Shown in pieces: positions 34,706-43,052 of a stretch of 64,000 bases of DNA. The first letter of the stretch is position 1. The number at the start of each line of letters is the position of its first letter. The translations under genes were made by a program, and so were the position numbers. The stretch lies in contig NZ_AUIX01000003.1 of NCBI RefSeq assembly GCF_000423925.1, positions 1-64,000 on the forward strand, written 5' to 3'. This stretch comes from Butyrivibrio sp. VCD2006. Lineage in GTDB: Bacteria; Bacillota; Clostridia; Lachnospirales; Lachnospiraceae. The notes beneath the pieces are model-generated. The model did not search any database, had not been told where the DNA came from, and worked only from the letters and a program-made list of their open reading frames with translations.

Positions 34706-35975
34706 AATATAGCTTCTCCTTTTTCATAAGCTGTTTCATTCTATCTATTTCATATAGCGAAATATCGTAATTATAAAGCTCTTTATTATCTATCTTATGC
34801 ATGAAAATCTTATCAATAAGATCATCATAATTTATCTTGGTATTACTATCCTTTTCAAAAAGATATGTTATTGAATCAATAAGCGTCTCGCACATGTAAA
34901 TAATGGCAGCTTCCTTCGACTGATGCTTAGACCTGTCGTTTGAAATATACTCCTTAAGGTATTCAATAGCTTCACCCGGGAAGTTGTTCTCAATATAAAA
35001 ATGTTTTACCTCATCCCATGTCTTGGAGCCATCAATTAATCCGATTTTGTAATAGTATGACATGGTCTTAACGGCTCTTGCATTTAGTCCTAAATCAAGT
35101 GCAATTCTCTCAGCCAGATATGCTATATGAATTGCTCTGAAATATGCAGCTTTATCCTTCTCCTTAAGCTGCACAAGAAGCGGAAACTCCGTATCATTAA
35201 TATCCATGTACCTGTCATTACTCTTTCTGATAACATAGAGTCCGAAAATATTCAGAAGGATCATCATAAGTATCAGGTTTATTATGATATTTACGAGAGG
35301 TACAATAAACATTGTCGGCACAAGATTCTTGTTCTGGAAAAGAATGTCATATGCAACAATCAAAGCAAACAGGAGTGATAGCGATATAAAAATCGGAACT
35401 CCTATCTTTGTTGTCTCGTTAAGGTCGCGCAAAAGAACAAGTACTACTGCTCCTGCAATGAAATATATAAAGAATTCGGAATAGCTTCCCTCTTTTTCAA
35501 GCAGAACCGAGAACATAACAAGCATGGAGCCTGAAAAAAGCCCGATCTCGTTTGTCGAAAAAAGTCCAAGTAATAAGAATATAAATACATAAGGCCATAC
35601 TTCAACCGTTACCATAGGAAGGGCAACGGAAATAGCAAGGCCCGCATAATATGCCACAACAAACCGGTTTCTTTTTTGACCATTATCGTATGCAAAAAGG
35701 CCTCTGGTACTGGCATCACTTATCATGTAGATTAAAATACCTCCACAGAGAAAGCCTGTGAAAGTATTTCTAATTATATCCTCAACTTTTAAATCATAAA
35801 CAATTGAAAACGCAAGAAGTATCAGACCGGTTACAAAAAATATCGAACCGAAGAGAAATCTGATAGGCCCCTCACCCTTATCAAATACAGAAGTCAAAAC
35901 TGCATTATCATTACTGACATGCTTTGACTTGTCTGTTGTCTCTTTTGTTTCTGTTATTCCATTTGTTGCTGCCAT
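34689..35975 (-). CDS. PgpH-like membrane protein with degenerate HD domain
   Basis: This 428-residue protein lies exactly where c-di-AMP phosphodiesterase PgpH lies in Firmicutes, between phoH and ybeY. About seven membrane helices span 37-255. A C-terminal domain follows that aligns with the PgpH HD domain: PLLVQL, then AYFRAIHIAYLAE (about 277-289), YYYKIG (307-312) and SKEAAIIYMCETL. The metal ligands are gone: HH is F279-R280 and HD is Y309-K310. The large extracellular 7TMR-HDED domain of full PgpH (over 700 residues) is absent. It is therefore likely an inactive sensor or scaffold rather than a phosphodiesterase. Confidence 0.78.
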   Translation of the reverse strand: MAATNGITETKETTDKSKHVSNDNAVLTSVFDKGEGPIRFLFGSIFFVTGLILLAFSIVYDLKVEDIIRNTFTGFLCGGILIYMISDASTRGLFAYDNGQKRNRFVVAYYAGLAISVALPMVTVEVWPYVFIFLLLGLFSTNEIGLFSGSMLVMFSVLLEKEGSYSEFFIYFIAGAVVLVLLRDLNETTKIGVPIFISLSLLFALIVAYDILFQNKNLVPTMFIVPLVNIIINLILMMILLNIFGLYVIRKSNDRYMDINDTEFPLLVQLKEKDKAAYFRAIHIAYLAERIALDLGLNARAVKTMSYYYKIGLIDGSKTWDEVKHFYIENNFPGEAIEYLKEYISNDRSKHQSKEAAIIYMCETLIDSITYLFEKDSNTKINYDDLIDKIFMHKIDNKELYNYDISLYEIDRMKQLMKKEKLYYDFLR

Positions 35976-35978
35976 AAT

Positions 35979-37007
35979 TTAGTGTCTTTCCCGCCTCTTA
36001 ATTGCTCTTTTTTTATCTTCATTGGCTTTTGATTTTTCAAAATCCTCATAAGCCTTAACGATCTGCTGAACCAAAGGATGTCTGACAACATCTCTGCTGG
36101 TAAGATTACAGAATTCAATGTCATCTATCTTCTTAAGAACAGCAGATGCCACATCAAGTCCGGATTTGGTATCAGCCGGAAGGTCCTTTTGTGTGGAATC
36201 TCCCGTTATAATAACCTTTGATCCAAAGCCTATTCGTGTAAGGAACATCTTCATCTGTGCAGGAGTCGTATTTTGCGCTTCATCAAGAATAATAAAAGAA
36301 TTATCAAGTGTTCTGCCTCGCATATAAGCAAGAGGTGCCACCTCAATAAGTCCCTTTTCCATATTTTTTACAAAATTATCTGCACCCATAATCTGATATA
36401 AAGCATCATATAAAGGTCTAAGATAAGGATCAACCTTGCTCTGAAGATCTCCAGGCAAAAATCCAAGCTTTTCACCTGCTTCAATGGCCGGTCTTGTAAG
36501 AATTATGCGTTCAACCTCTCCCTTTTGGAATGCGGTTATAGCCATAGCCATTCCAAGATAGGTCTTACCGGTACCTGCAGGTCCAAGTCCGAAAACTATC
36601 ATATTCTTTCTGATAGCATCTACATATTTTTTCTGTCCAAGAGTCTTAGGCTTAATGGGCTTACCGTTAATAGTATGGCATATAACGTCACCATCTATTT
36701 TCGTAAGTACATTTCCCTCAGCATTAGCTTCATCCTCAGTGGGATCATTACTTATCTGTATAGCATAATTGACGCTCTGCTCCTCGATTTCAGCACCGGT
36801 TACGGATAATCCTGCAAGCTCACTTATTATATCGTAAGCCTTTTTGACGCTGTCGCTAGTACCAATAATGTGAAGCTCACCACTTCTGTCAATTATTTCA
36901 ACCTTCAGATTATCTTCAATTTTCCTGATATATTTATCATGCTGACCAAATATGCTCTGCATCTCCTCAATTCCAAGATGCATGGTCTTTTCAGTAATAG
37001 TACTCAT
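35979..37007 (-). CDS. phoH: PhoH family ATPase
   Basis: This 342-residue cytoplasmic P-loop protein has an N-terminal KH-like domain. Walker A is in GPAGTGKTYLGMA (about residue 141), Walker B in FIILDEAQNTT (about 238), and the GDSTQKDLP motif (about 270) follows. PhoH proteins act in RNA metabolism, often alongside YbeY. It overlaps rlmH by ATGA at its start and is three bases from the PgpH-like gene. Confidence 0.94.
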   Translation of the reverse strand: MSTITEKTMHLGIEEMQSIFGQHDKYIRKIEDNLKVEIIDRSGELHIIGTSDSVKKAYDIISELAGLSVTGAEIEEQSVNYAIQISNDPTEDEANAEGNVLTKIDGDVICHTINGKPIKPKTLGQKKYVDAIRKNMIVFGLGPAGTGKTYLGMAMAITAFQKGEVERIILTRPAIEAGEKLGFLPGDLQSKVDPYLRPLYDALYQIMGADNFVKNMEKGLIEVAPLAYMRGRTLDNSFIILDEAQNTTPAQMKMFLTRIGFGSKVIITGDSTQKDLPADTKSGLDVASAVLKKIDDIEFCNLTSRDVVRHPLVQQIVKAYEDFEKSKANEDKKRAIKRRERH

Positions 37008-37486
37008 TTATGGTATGGTTCTCCATTAATTATTCTGTGTGCGCGATATATCTGTTCAAGCAAAATAACGCGCATCATCTGATGAGGAAAAGTCATATCC
37101 GAAAAACTGATTTTCCTGTCACAGTTTCTCAAAACCTCATCAGAAAGTCCAAGGGACCCACCAATTATAAACTGTATTCTGCTTACTCCCATGGTGCTCT
37201 CATCCTTTATTACATCTGCAAATCCGGTGGATGAATATCTTTTGCCGTCAATCGCAAGTGCAAATTTGAGCGCCTTAGGATCCATATACTTTAGAAGCTT
37301 TTCGCCCTCTTTGTTTTTTATCTGCATTTCTATCGCAGGAGGGGCATTATCAGGTGTTTTTTCATCCTGTACTTCTATAATATCAAGCTTACAGTATCTT
37401 GAAAGTCTCTTGGCATATTCTGAAATAGCATCATTCCAATATTTCTCTTTAATCTTTCCAACACAGAGAATATCTATAGCTATCAA
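37004..37486 (-). CDS. rlmH: 23S rRNA (pseudouridine1915-N3)-methyltransferase
   Basis: This 160-residue SPOUT methyltransferase modifies position 1915 of 23S rRNA in helix 69. The trefoil-knot signatures are LAIDGKRYSS (about residue 77), FIIGGSLGLSDEV (about 106) and LLEQIYRAHRIINGEPYHK at the C-terminus. It starts with TTG at 37486 behind GGAG. The TTGA overlaps the stop of the upstream gene, and an in-frame stop lies just before it, so no earlier start is possible. Confidence 0.97.
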   Translation of the reverse strand: MIAIDILCVGKIKEKYWNDAISEYAKRLSRYCKLDIIEVQDEKTPDNAPPAIEMQIKNKEGEKLLKYMDPKALKFALAIDGKRYSSTGFADVIKDESTMGVSRIQFIIGGSLGLSDEVLRNCDRKISFSDMTFPHQMMRVILLEQIYRAHRIINGEPYHK

Positions 37487-37971
37487 TTTTCATCTCCAAA
37501 TATCTTGTCGTAAAATCCGTCAATAAAGGTATCAATAAGTTCTTCACTGACATTTACGTATTTTTTCAATATTACTTTTTTAATAAATTCTGTTCTCTTA
37601 AAAAACAGACTTTCCTTATCTGTTAAAGTCTCATATTCTTCGTCATCATCATACATATGAGCATCGATATACTCGGCTGTCAGCTCAGCTTCGCAAAACT
37701 CTCTGATTTTCTCAAGAACAGTATCCTCTTCAGCTGCCTTCTCACTGAAAATTTTGTAGCTTCTTACTGCAAGAATGCCCATAACAAAAAACAGCACAAA
37801 AAGAGCGCCCATGACACCGCAGGTAAGATATTTATTAAACATAGGCATGTTAAGTGGATTTTTTACAAGAAAGAATATATCCCCAATTAGACCTATTGCT
37901 CCCACGGTAATGAGCATGACTCCTGATGACTGATTGTCCTCAGCTTTCTGTGCACTGCTCTGATATACCAT
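37483..37971 (-). CDS. Unknown two-helix membrane protein
   Basis: This 162-residue protein has two hydrophobic segments (about 18-36 and 48-68). A cytoplasmic acidic C-terminal half follows, with DAHMYDDDEEYE near residue 107. I recognise no family. It overlaps rlmH by four bases, so it is co-translated. It is the first gene after repeat copy 2, whose left end lies 18 bases upstream of its ATG, next to a GGGGGAT ribosome site. Confidence 0.75.
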   Translation of the reverse strand: MVYQSSAQKAEDNQSSGVMLITVGAIGLIGDIFFLVKNPLNMPMFNKYLTCGVMGALFVLFFVMGILAVRSYKIFSEKAAEEDTVLEKIREFCEAELTAEYIDAHMYDDDEEYETLTDKESLFFKRTEFIKKVILKKYVNVSEELIDTFIDGFYDKIFGDEN

Positions 37972-37989
37972 ATGAAATCCCCCAAATAT

Positions 37990-38193
37990 CCCTCATCCGT
38001 CAGCTTCGCTGACACCTTCCCCCTAAAGGGGGAAGGCTTTATATTAGGACGTCTCCCTTTAGCGGGAAGACTTTATATTAGGCCGTCTCCCTTTAGCGGG
38101 AAGACTTTATATTAAGCCGTCTCCCTTTAGCGGGAAGGCTTTATATTAAGCCTTCTCCCTTGGGAGAAGGTGGCACGAAGTGCCGGATGAGGG
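37990..38193. repeat. Nested palindromic repeat element, copy 2, with internal tandem repeats
   Basis: Terminal repeats CCCTCATCCG (37990-37999) and CGGATGAGGG (38184-38193) are perfect inverses. Inside are hairpins GTCAGCTTCGCTGAC and CCTTCCCCCTAAAGGGGGAAGG on the left and CCTTCTCCCTTGGGAGAAGG and GGCACGAAGTGCC on the right. From 38032 there are about four 34-bp units starting GAAGACTTTATATTAGGCCG. The tandem units differ in sequence from those of copy 1, while the ends match. It fills the gap between nfnB and the small membrane protein gene. Confidence 0.9.
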
Positions 38194-38199
38194 TAATAA

Positions 38200-39600
38200 T
38201 TACTTACTTAAATATTCATCAATGCCCTTAGCTGCAGCCTTACCTGCACCCATAGCAAGAATAACAGTAGCTGCACCGGTAACAGCGTCACCACCGGCAA
38301 ATACGCCATCCTTAGATGTCTTACCGTTCTCTTCATCAGCTACGATACATTTTCTTCTGTTTACCTCAAGTCCCTCTGTAGTACTTGAAATAAGCGGATT
38401 CGGGCTTGTTCCGAGAGACATGATAACTGCATCACACTCAATCTCGAACTCAGAGCCAGCAACCTCTACAGGGCTTCTTCTTCCACTCTCATCAGGCTCG
38501 CCAAGTTCCATTCTGATGCACTTGCAGCCCTTAACCCATCCATCCTCATTCTCAAGGATTTCAACAGGATTGCAGAGAAGATCAAAGATGATACCCTCCT
38601 GCTTAGCATGCTCAACTTCTTCTCTTCTTGCAGGAAGCTCTTCCTCGCCTCTTCTGTAGACGATATGAACCTCAGCGCCAAGACGAAGTGCTGTACGTGC
38701 GGCATCCATTGCAACGTTACCACCACCAACTACTACGCACTTCTTAGGTCTCATGATAGGTGTTGTGCTATCCTCAGAGAAAGCCTTCATAAGATTGCTT
38801 CTTGTAAGGAACTCGTTAGCAGAGAATACACCAAGAGCCTGCTCACCGGGGATATTCATGAATCTGGGAAGACCTGCACCTGAACCTACAAATACAGCTT
38901 CAAATCCCTCATCCTTCATAAGAGAATCAATTGTTACGGACTTACCGATAACAACGTCCTTCTCGATCTTAACACCAAGAGACTCAACGTTCTCGATTTC
39001 TTTCTTAACTACAGCTTCCTTAGGAAGACGGAATTCAGGAATACCATAAACAAGTACACCGCCTGCCTCATGAAGTGCTTCAAAAATGGTTACATCATAA
39101 CCCATTCTTGCAAGATCACCTGCGCATGTAAGACCTGCAGGACCTGAACCGATAACAGCAACCTTCTTGCCCTTCTTCTCCTTTGCGCCCTGGGGCTTAA
39201 TGCCTCTTTCTCTGGCTGTATCAGCAACAAATCTCTCGAGCTTGCCGATAGAAACTGCGTCGCCCTTAACTCCGCGAACACACTTACCTTCACACTGGCT
39301 CTCCTGAGGGCATACACGTCCACATACTGCGGGAAGCGCGCTGGACTCACTAATTGTCTGATAAGCCTTCTCTACATCGCCTTCCTTAAGCTCCTGAATG
39401 AACTTAGGAATGTTAATTGAAACAGGACAGCCCTTTACACACTGGGGATTAGGGCAATTAAGGCATCTCTCAGCCTCAGCTATAGCTTCCTGTTCGTTGT
39501 ATCCCAAACAAACTTCTTCAAAATTGGTTGCACGAACCTTTGCGTCCTGCTCGCGAACCGGGACTCTTGTCCAAACATCTTGTGCCATCTTTATCTCCAT
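38200..39600 (-). CDS. nfnB: NfnB / GltA-type glutamate synthase small-subunit homologue
   Basis: This 466-residue flavo-iron-sulfur protein has N-terminal cluster motifs CLNCPNPQCVKGCP and CGRVCPQESQCEGKC. The FAD motif is VIGSGPAGLTCAGDLA (about residue 149) and the NADPH motif is VVGGGNVAMDAA (about 291). It could be annotated gltA, but the upstream partner is an NfnA-like protein, and no large gltB subunit is nearby. The pair therefore most likely forms NADH-dependent reduced ferredoxin:NADP oxidoreductase, which bifurcates electrons between NADPH, ferredoxin and NAD. Confidence 0.9.
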   Translation of the reverse strand: MEIKMAQDVWTRVPVREQDAKVRATNFEEVCLGYNEQEAIAEAERCLNCPNPQCVKGCPVSINIPKFIQELKEGDVEKAYQTISESSALPAVCGRVCPQESQCEGKCVRGVKGDAVSIGKLERFVADTARERGIKPQGAKEKKGKKVAVIGSGPAGLTCAGDLARMGYDVTIFEALHEAGGVLVYGIPEFRLPKEAVVKKEIENVESLGVKIEKDVVIGKSVTIDSLMKDEGFEAVFVGSGAGLPRFMNIPGEQALGVFSANEFLTRSNLMKAFSEDSTTPIMRPKKCVVVGGGNVAMDAARTALRLGAEVHIVYRRGEEELPARREEVEHAKQEGIIFDLLCNPVEILENEDGWVKGCKCIRMELGEPDESGRRSPVEVAGSEFEIECDAVIMSLGTSPNPLISSTTEGLEVNRRKCIVADEENGKTSKDGVFAGGDAVTGAATVILAMGAGKAAAKGIDEYLSK

Positions 39601-39626
39601 TCTCTAATTATCGTTAGTTTTCACAA

Positions 39627-39686
39627 TGAAGTTATTACTCACTCCGTTCGTAGTAACACGCTCGAACCAGGTTCAAAAGTACTTCA
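39627..39686. repeat. Small compound palindrome in the nfnA-nfnB gap
   Basis: An outer pair TGAAGT (39627-39632) and ACTTCA (39681-39686) encloses a hairpin TTACT-AC/GTAGTAA (39635-39656) and the palindrome GAACCAGGTTC (39664-39674). It fills most of the 101-base gap between the two nfn genes. It has no T tract, so it may be an intercistronic stability element or another repeat family. Confidence 0.5.
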
Positions 39687-39701
39687 CCAAGTTCTCGCAG
39701 C

Positions 39702-40577
39702 TTAGTTGCAGTGGCCGCAACCGCCGTGATGAGTATCACCTTCCTGCTCCTTAAGTGCAAGGCGGCCTTCTTCAGTCTGATATAGTCTCATGCGCTTCAT
39801 AGCCTGATCGAAATCAACCTCATGTCCGTCAAACTCAGGTCCGTCTACACATGCAAACTTAACCTGTCCCCCAACAGTAAGACGACATGCTCCACACATA
39901 CCTGTTCCATCTACCATGATTGTATTCATGCTGACAATTGTGGGAATTCCAAGCTCTTTTGTAAGCTTGCAAACGAATTTCATCATGATCATGGGTCCAA
40001 TGGCAACGCAGTGATCATAGCGCTTTCCTTCATCATAAAGGTCCTGGAGACACTTAGTTACCATACCTTCTCTGCCATATGATCCATCATCAGTTGTTAC
40101 ATAAAGATTGCAAACAGATTTGAATCTCTCCTCAAGAATAACAAGATCCTTGTTCTTTGCACCGATAATTACATCGCACTCAACACCCTGTTCCTTGAGC
40201 CATTTAGCCTGAGGATAAACAGGAGCAGTACCAACGCCACCTGCGATAAAAACTATCTTCTTCTTTTTGAGATCTTCGATGCTTTCGCTGCAAAGATCAG
40301 ATGCATTTCCAAGCGGTCCTACTACATCTGCAAGACAGTCGCCTGCTTTCTTGCGACAAATTTTTCTTGACTCAGCACCAAGAGCCTGAACAACAAGCTC
40401 TACTGTTCCCTTTTCTCTGTCATAATCACAGATGGTAAGCGGAATACGCTCTCCATCCTCTTCGGCACGGACAATAAGGAACTGTCCGGGCAAACAAGTG
40501 CCGGCCACGCGGGGAGCTTCTACGATAAGCTGATGAATATTCGTAGCGAGCTCATTAGCCTCCAATACTTTAAACAT
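39702..40577 (-). CDS. nfnA: NfnA-like sulfide/dihydroorotate dehydrogenase-type flavoprotein
   Basis: This 291-residue protein has an FAD-binding barrel, an NAD-binding domain (FIAGGVGTAPVYPQ, about residue 109) and a [2Fe-2S] site in VDGTGMCGACRLTVGG plus FACVDGPEF (about 217-245). This matches PyrK/NfnA flavoproteins. With the downstream NfnB it would form the bifurcating Nfn complex. The C-terminal end HHGGCGHC is metal-binding in look and not part of the core fold. It has its own promoter in the 129-base gap upstream and a GGAGGA ribosome site. Confidence 0.92.
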   Translation of the reverse strand: MFKVLEANELATNIHQLIVEAPRVAGTCLPGQFLIVRAEEDGERIPLTICDYDREKGTVELVVQALGAESRKICRKKAGDCLADVVGPLGNASDLCSESIEDLKKKKIVFIAGGVGTAPVYPQAKWLKEQGVECDVIIGAKNKDLVILEERFKSVCNLYVTTDDGSYGREGMVTKCLQDLYDEGKRYDHCVAIGPMIMMKFVCKLTKELGIPTIVSMNTIMVDGTGMCGACRLTVGGQVKFACVDGPEFDGHEVDFDQAMKRMRLYQTEEGRLALKEQEGDTHHGGCGHCN

Positions 40578-40616
40578 TGCTCTCCTCCTGAATTATATAG
40601 TTAAAATATTGTTTCA

Positions 40617-40645
40617 ATGATAATTGATGCGCTTAATATTTTCAA
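40617..40645 (-). promoter_or_regulatory. Promoter of nfnAB
   Basis: On the minus strand TTGAAA and TATCAT are separated by 17 bases, in the gap between the zinc-ribbon gene and nfnA, 40-68 bases before the start. Confidence 0.5.
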
Positions 40646-40706
40646 GCTTTAATCCTTTAAAGTATTAAAATAATTTATCAGATACAATTATCACCACATT
40701 AAACAC

Positions 40707-42173
40707 TTATCTATTCGAAATAGTTATAAGTGTATAATTTCCACTTGAATCATATCCAAGCCTGTTAACCTTACCATCATGGGTATTTACTGCATATAAC
40801 AGACCTGTATCACTAGTATGTCCGTCATTATATACATGTGTTTCAACGAATTTATAGTAGACTCCGGAACCGGCAATCTCTATGTCTCCGTCGTAAACAT
40901 AGTCATAATGGCCTTCTTCACCCCTGACACTTCCATTTGCATCAAGCAGTATATCGAGCTTAAGTAAAATCGAAATAATACTCTGCTTTGCCTGATCAAC
41001 AGATACCATTGTTGTGTAAGAGAGGTGATAATTTTTTTCAACTACAGGACTCATCTTACCCTCAGAATCAATGGTGATAAATTTGTAGGTACTCGTTCCG
41101 ACGGGCATCGGTATCGGAGCCGTGTATTCATTGGACTCCTCAGTTGGATCAGTACCATCAGAAGTATATAATATCCTGCATCCCGGATCACAGACTGCCA
41201 CAATCATTGTGGCCTGCGAATAATCTCCGCTATCCTCCATTATTACAGGTTCTTCAGGTCCAATGTTTTCCAAGTGAAAAAAGCTTTTTGAAATTTCACT
41301 CTTTAATCCGTATTTATTTATAAAAACCGCTCTGATGTTATAGTCTCCCTCTTCTTCAAGAACGAGCTCATCATCATAATGAATGCTGTTTTCATCAGGA
41401 TCATTGCCATTAATCGTATAGTAAATATCACCTGATTCGGCATCGGTAATCCTCACATAAACTGTTTCGTCGAAATCGCCTCCGTCGGGAGCTATTTCAG
41501 GCGCATAAGGAATATACATTGAATACTTATCCTTCACGGATTGTATTGAAGTTTTCTTTAAAAGCTCATATATCCCGTTATAGTCCTCGGATTCCTCATA
41601 ATATAGTATCATCTGCTCGGTAGCAGTAGCTACTGTTACTTCATCAAAAGTATCCGCATCTGTGAGCTCATTTAAAGTAGCTATAGCATCCTCAGATAAT
41701 CCTGCTTCCTTCTGATATCCATATTTTTTAAAAAGAAGCTCAGACTTCTTTTCAGAATCACCCTCCTGAAGATTCAGTATCGCGCTATCAATAGCAGAAA
41801 TCGCCTCCGGCAATTTTCCTTGAACATAATAGCTTTCAGCCTGCTCCTCAAGATTAAGCGTAGAATTTCTTCCATCCTTCATAAAGAGGAGAACAACGAT
41901 AACAGCTACAATTATGCCTATACCGGTAATAAGAGGCAAAACAAACGGCTTAAGTTCAGCCTTATTTGCAACCATTCCCGGAAGCTTTTTTGTATAAAAG
42001 ATGCTCTCATCCTTCAGATCATCTGCAACTCCGGATAGAGATTCATTTATTTTGTTTTCAACTTCAGGGTCAAACTCCGGTACGAAGTTAATCTCTTTGC
42101 CACAAATTCCACAGTAAAGATGTCCCTCCGGAATTTTGTTCCCACAATTAGGACACTTCATATTTTTATTCAC
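40707..42173 (-). CDS. Zinc-ribbon membrane protein with TPR-like and CHB_HEX_C-type repeats
   Basis: The 488 residues begin with a zinc ribbon (CPNCG and CGICG, residues 7-26), followed by a single membrane helix (about 79-101). A helical TPR-like region rich in Glu (about 110-215) follows, then two beta repeats of the chitobiase C-terminal type. These contain YYTINGNDPDE (about 268) and LYTSDGTDPTEE (about 346). The C-terminal domain (about 405-488) is Tyr/Gly-rich. The ribbon should be cytoplasmic and the repeats outside. Function unknown. It overlaps folD by 8 bases, so it is in the folate operon without an obvious folate role. Confidence 0.78.
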   Translation of the reverse strand: MNKNMKCPNCGNKIPEGHLYCGICGKEINFVPEFDPEVENKINESLSGVADDLKDESIFYTKKLPGMVANKAELKPFVLPLITGIGIIVAVIVVLLFMKDGRNSTLNLEEQAESYYVQGKLPEAISAIDSAILNLQEGDSEKKSELLFKKYGYQKEAGLSEDAIATLNELTDADTFDEVTVATATEQMILYYEESEDYNGIYELLKKTSIQSVKDKYSMYIPYAPEIAPDGGDFDETVYVRITDAESGDIYYTINGNDPDENSIHYDDELVLEEEGDYNIRAVFINKYGLKSEISKSFFHLENIGPEEPVIMEDSGDYSQATMIVAVCDPGCRILYTSDGTDPTEESNEYTAPIPMPVGTSTYKFITIDSEGKMSPVVEKNYHLSYTTMVSVDQAKQSIISILLKLDILLDANGSVRGEEGHYDYVYDGDIEIAGSGVYYKFVETHVYNDGHTSDTGLLYAVNTHDGKVNRLGYDSSGNYTLITISNR

Positions 42174-43020
42174 CGGCCTTACGTAAAGCTGACTCCAGAC
42201 AATTGTTCATTAGCATTGCGATAGTCATAGGACCAACGCCACCCGGAACAGGTGTTATAGCGCTGCATTTAGGCGCTACATTATCATAATCCACATCGCC
42301 GCAGAGTTTATTTGTCTCCGCATTTCTGTTAATACCTACATCAATAACCACTGCACCGTCTTTTACATAGTCTTCAGTGATCATCTTTGCCTTACCCACT
42401 GCAGCAATTAAAATATCTGCTCTTCTGCATACTTCAGCTAAATCCTTTGTTCGTGAGTGAGCCACAGTAACTGTAGCATTCTCTCGAAGCATCAAAAGAG
42501 CCATCGGTTTACCAACTATATTACTTCTTCCGACTATAACGCACTCTTTACCATTAATATCAATGTCAGAACGCTTCAAAAGCTGAATAATACCCGCCGG
42601 TGTACATGAAACAAAGCCGGGTTCACCAATACAGAGCGCACCTACATTCATAGGATGGAAACCATCAACATCCTTCTCAGGTGAGATGGCATCTATTACA
42701 GTTTTCTCATCAATCTGCTTTGGTACAGGCATTTGAACAAGAATACCGTGAACCGAATCGTCTTTATTTAATTTATCGATCAGCTCAAGAAGTTCCTCCT
42801 GCGAAGTATCACCCGGAAGTTCATAAGACAATGATTTAAATCCGACATATTCGCATGCCTTTTTCTTATTTCGTACATAAACCTGTGAAGCCGGATCCTC
42901 TCCAACAAGTATAACAGCAAGACATACTTCAATACCTTTTTCAGCCTTGAGCTTTGCTGTTTTTTCCTTTACTTCTTCTTTAACCTGCGCGGAAATAACT
43001 TTTCCATCAATGATTTTCAT
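42166..43020 (-). CDS. folD: Methylenetetrahydrofolate dehydrogenase / methenyl-THF cyclohydrolase
   Basis: This 284-residue bifunctional enzyme interconverts methylene-, methenyl- and 10-formyl-THF. The catalytic lysine is in YVRNKKKACEYVG (about residue 56). VQMPVPKQ and DVDGFHPMNVG (about 117), GRSNIVGKP and the C-terminal TPVPGGVGPMTIAML (about 256) are all diagnostic. It lies 32 bases after fhs, so formate can enter the folate pool through the two genes. Confidence 0.97.
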   Translation of the reverse strand: MKIIDGKVISAQVKEEVKEKTAKLKAEKGIEVCLAVILVGEDPASQVYVRNKKKACEYVGFKSLSYELPGDTSQEELLELIDKLNKDDSVHGILVQMPVPKQIDEKTVIDAISPEKDVDGFHPMNVGALCIGEPGFVSCTPAGIIQLLKRSDIDINGKECVIVGRSNIVGKPMALLMLRENATVTVAHSRTKDLAEVCRRADILIAAVGKAKMITEDYVKDGAVVIDVGINRNAETNKLCGDVDYDNVAPKCSAITPVPGGVGPMTIAMLMNNCLESALRKAGE

Positions 43021-43052
43021 TATCTCTGATTCCTTCCAGTGTAATAGTATAT

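Noticed and set aside
38200..39600. Glutamate synthase small subunit working with GltB
   Set aside because: No large subunit is nearby and the upstream partner is NfnA-like, so the Nfn complex is the better reading.
39664..39674. tRNA T-arm suggested by GAACCAGGTTC
   Set aside because: The remaining arms of a tRNA cannot be formed around it; it is part of a short palindrome.
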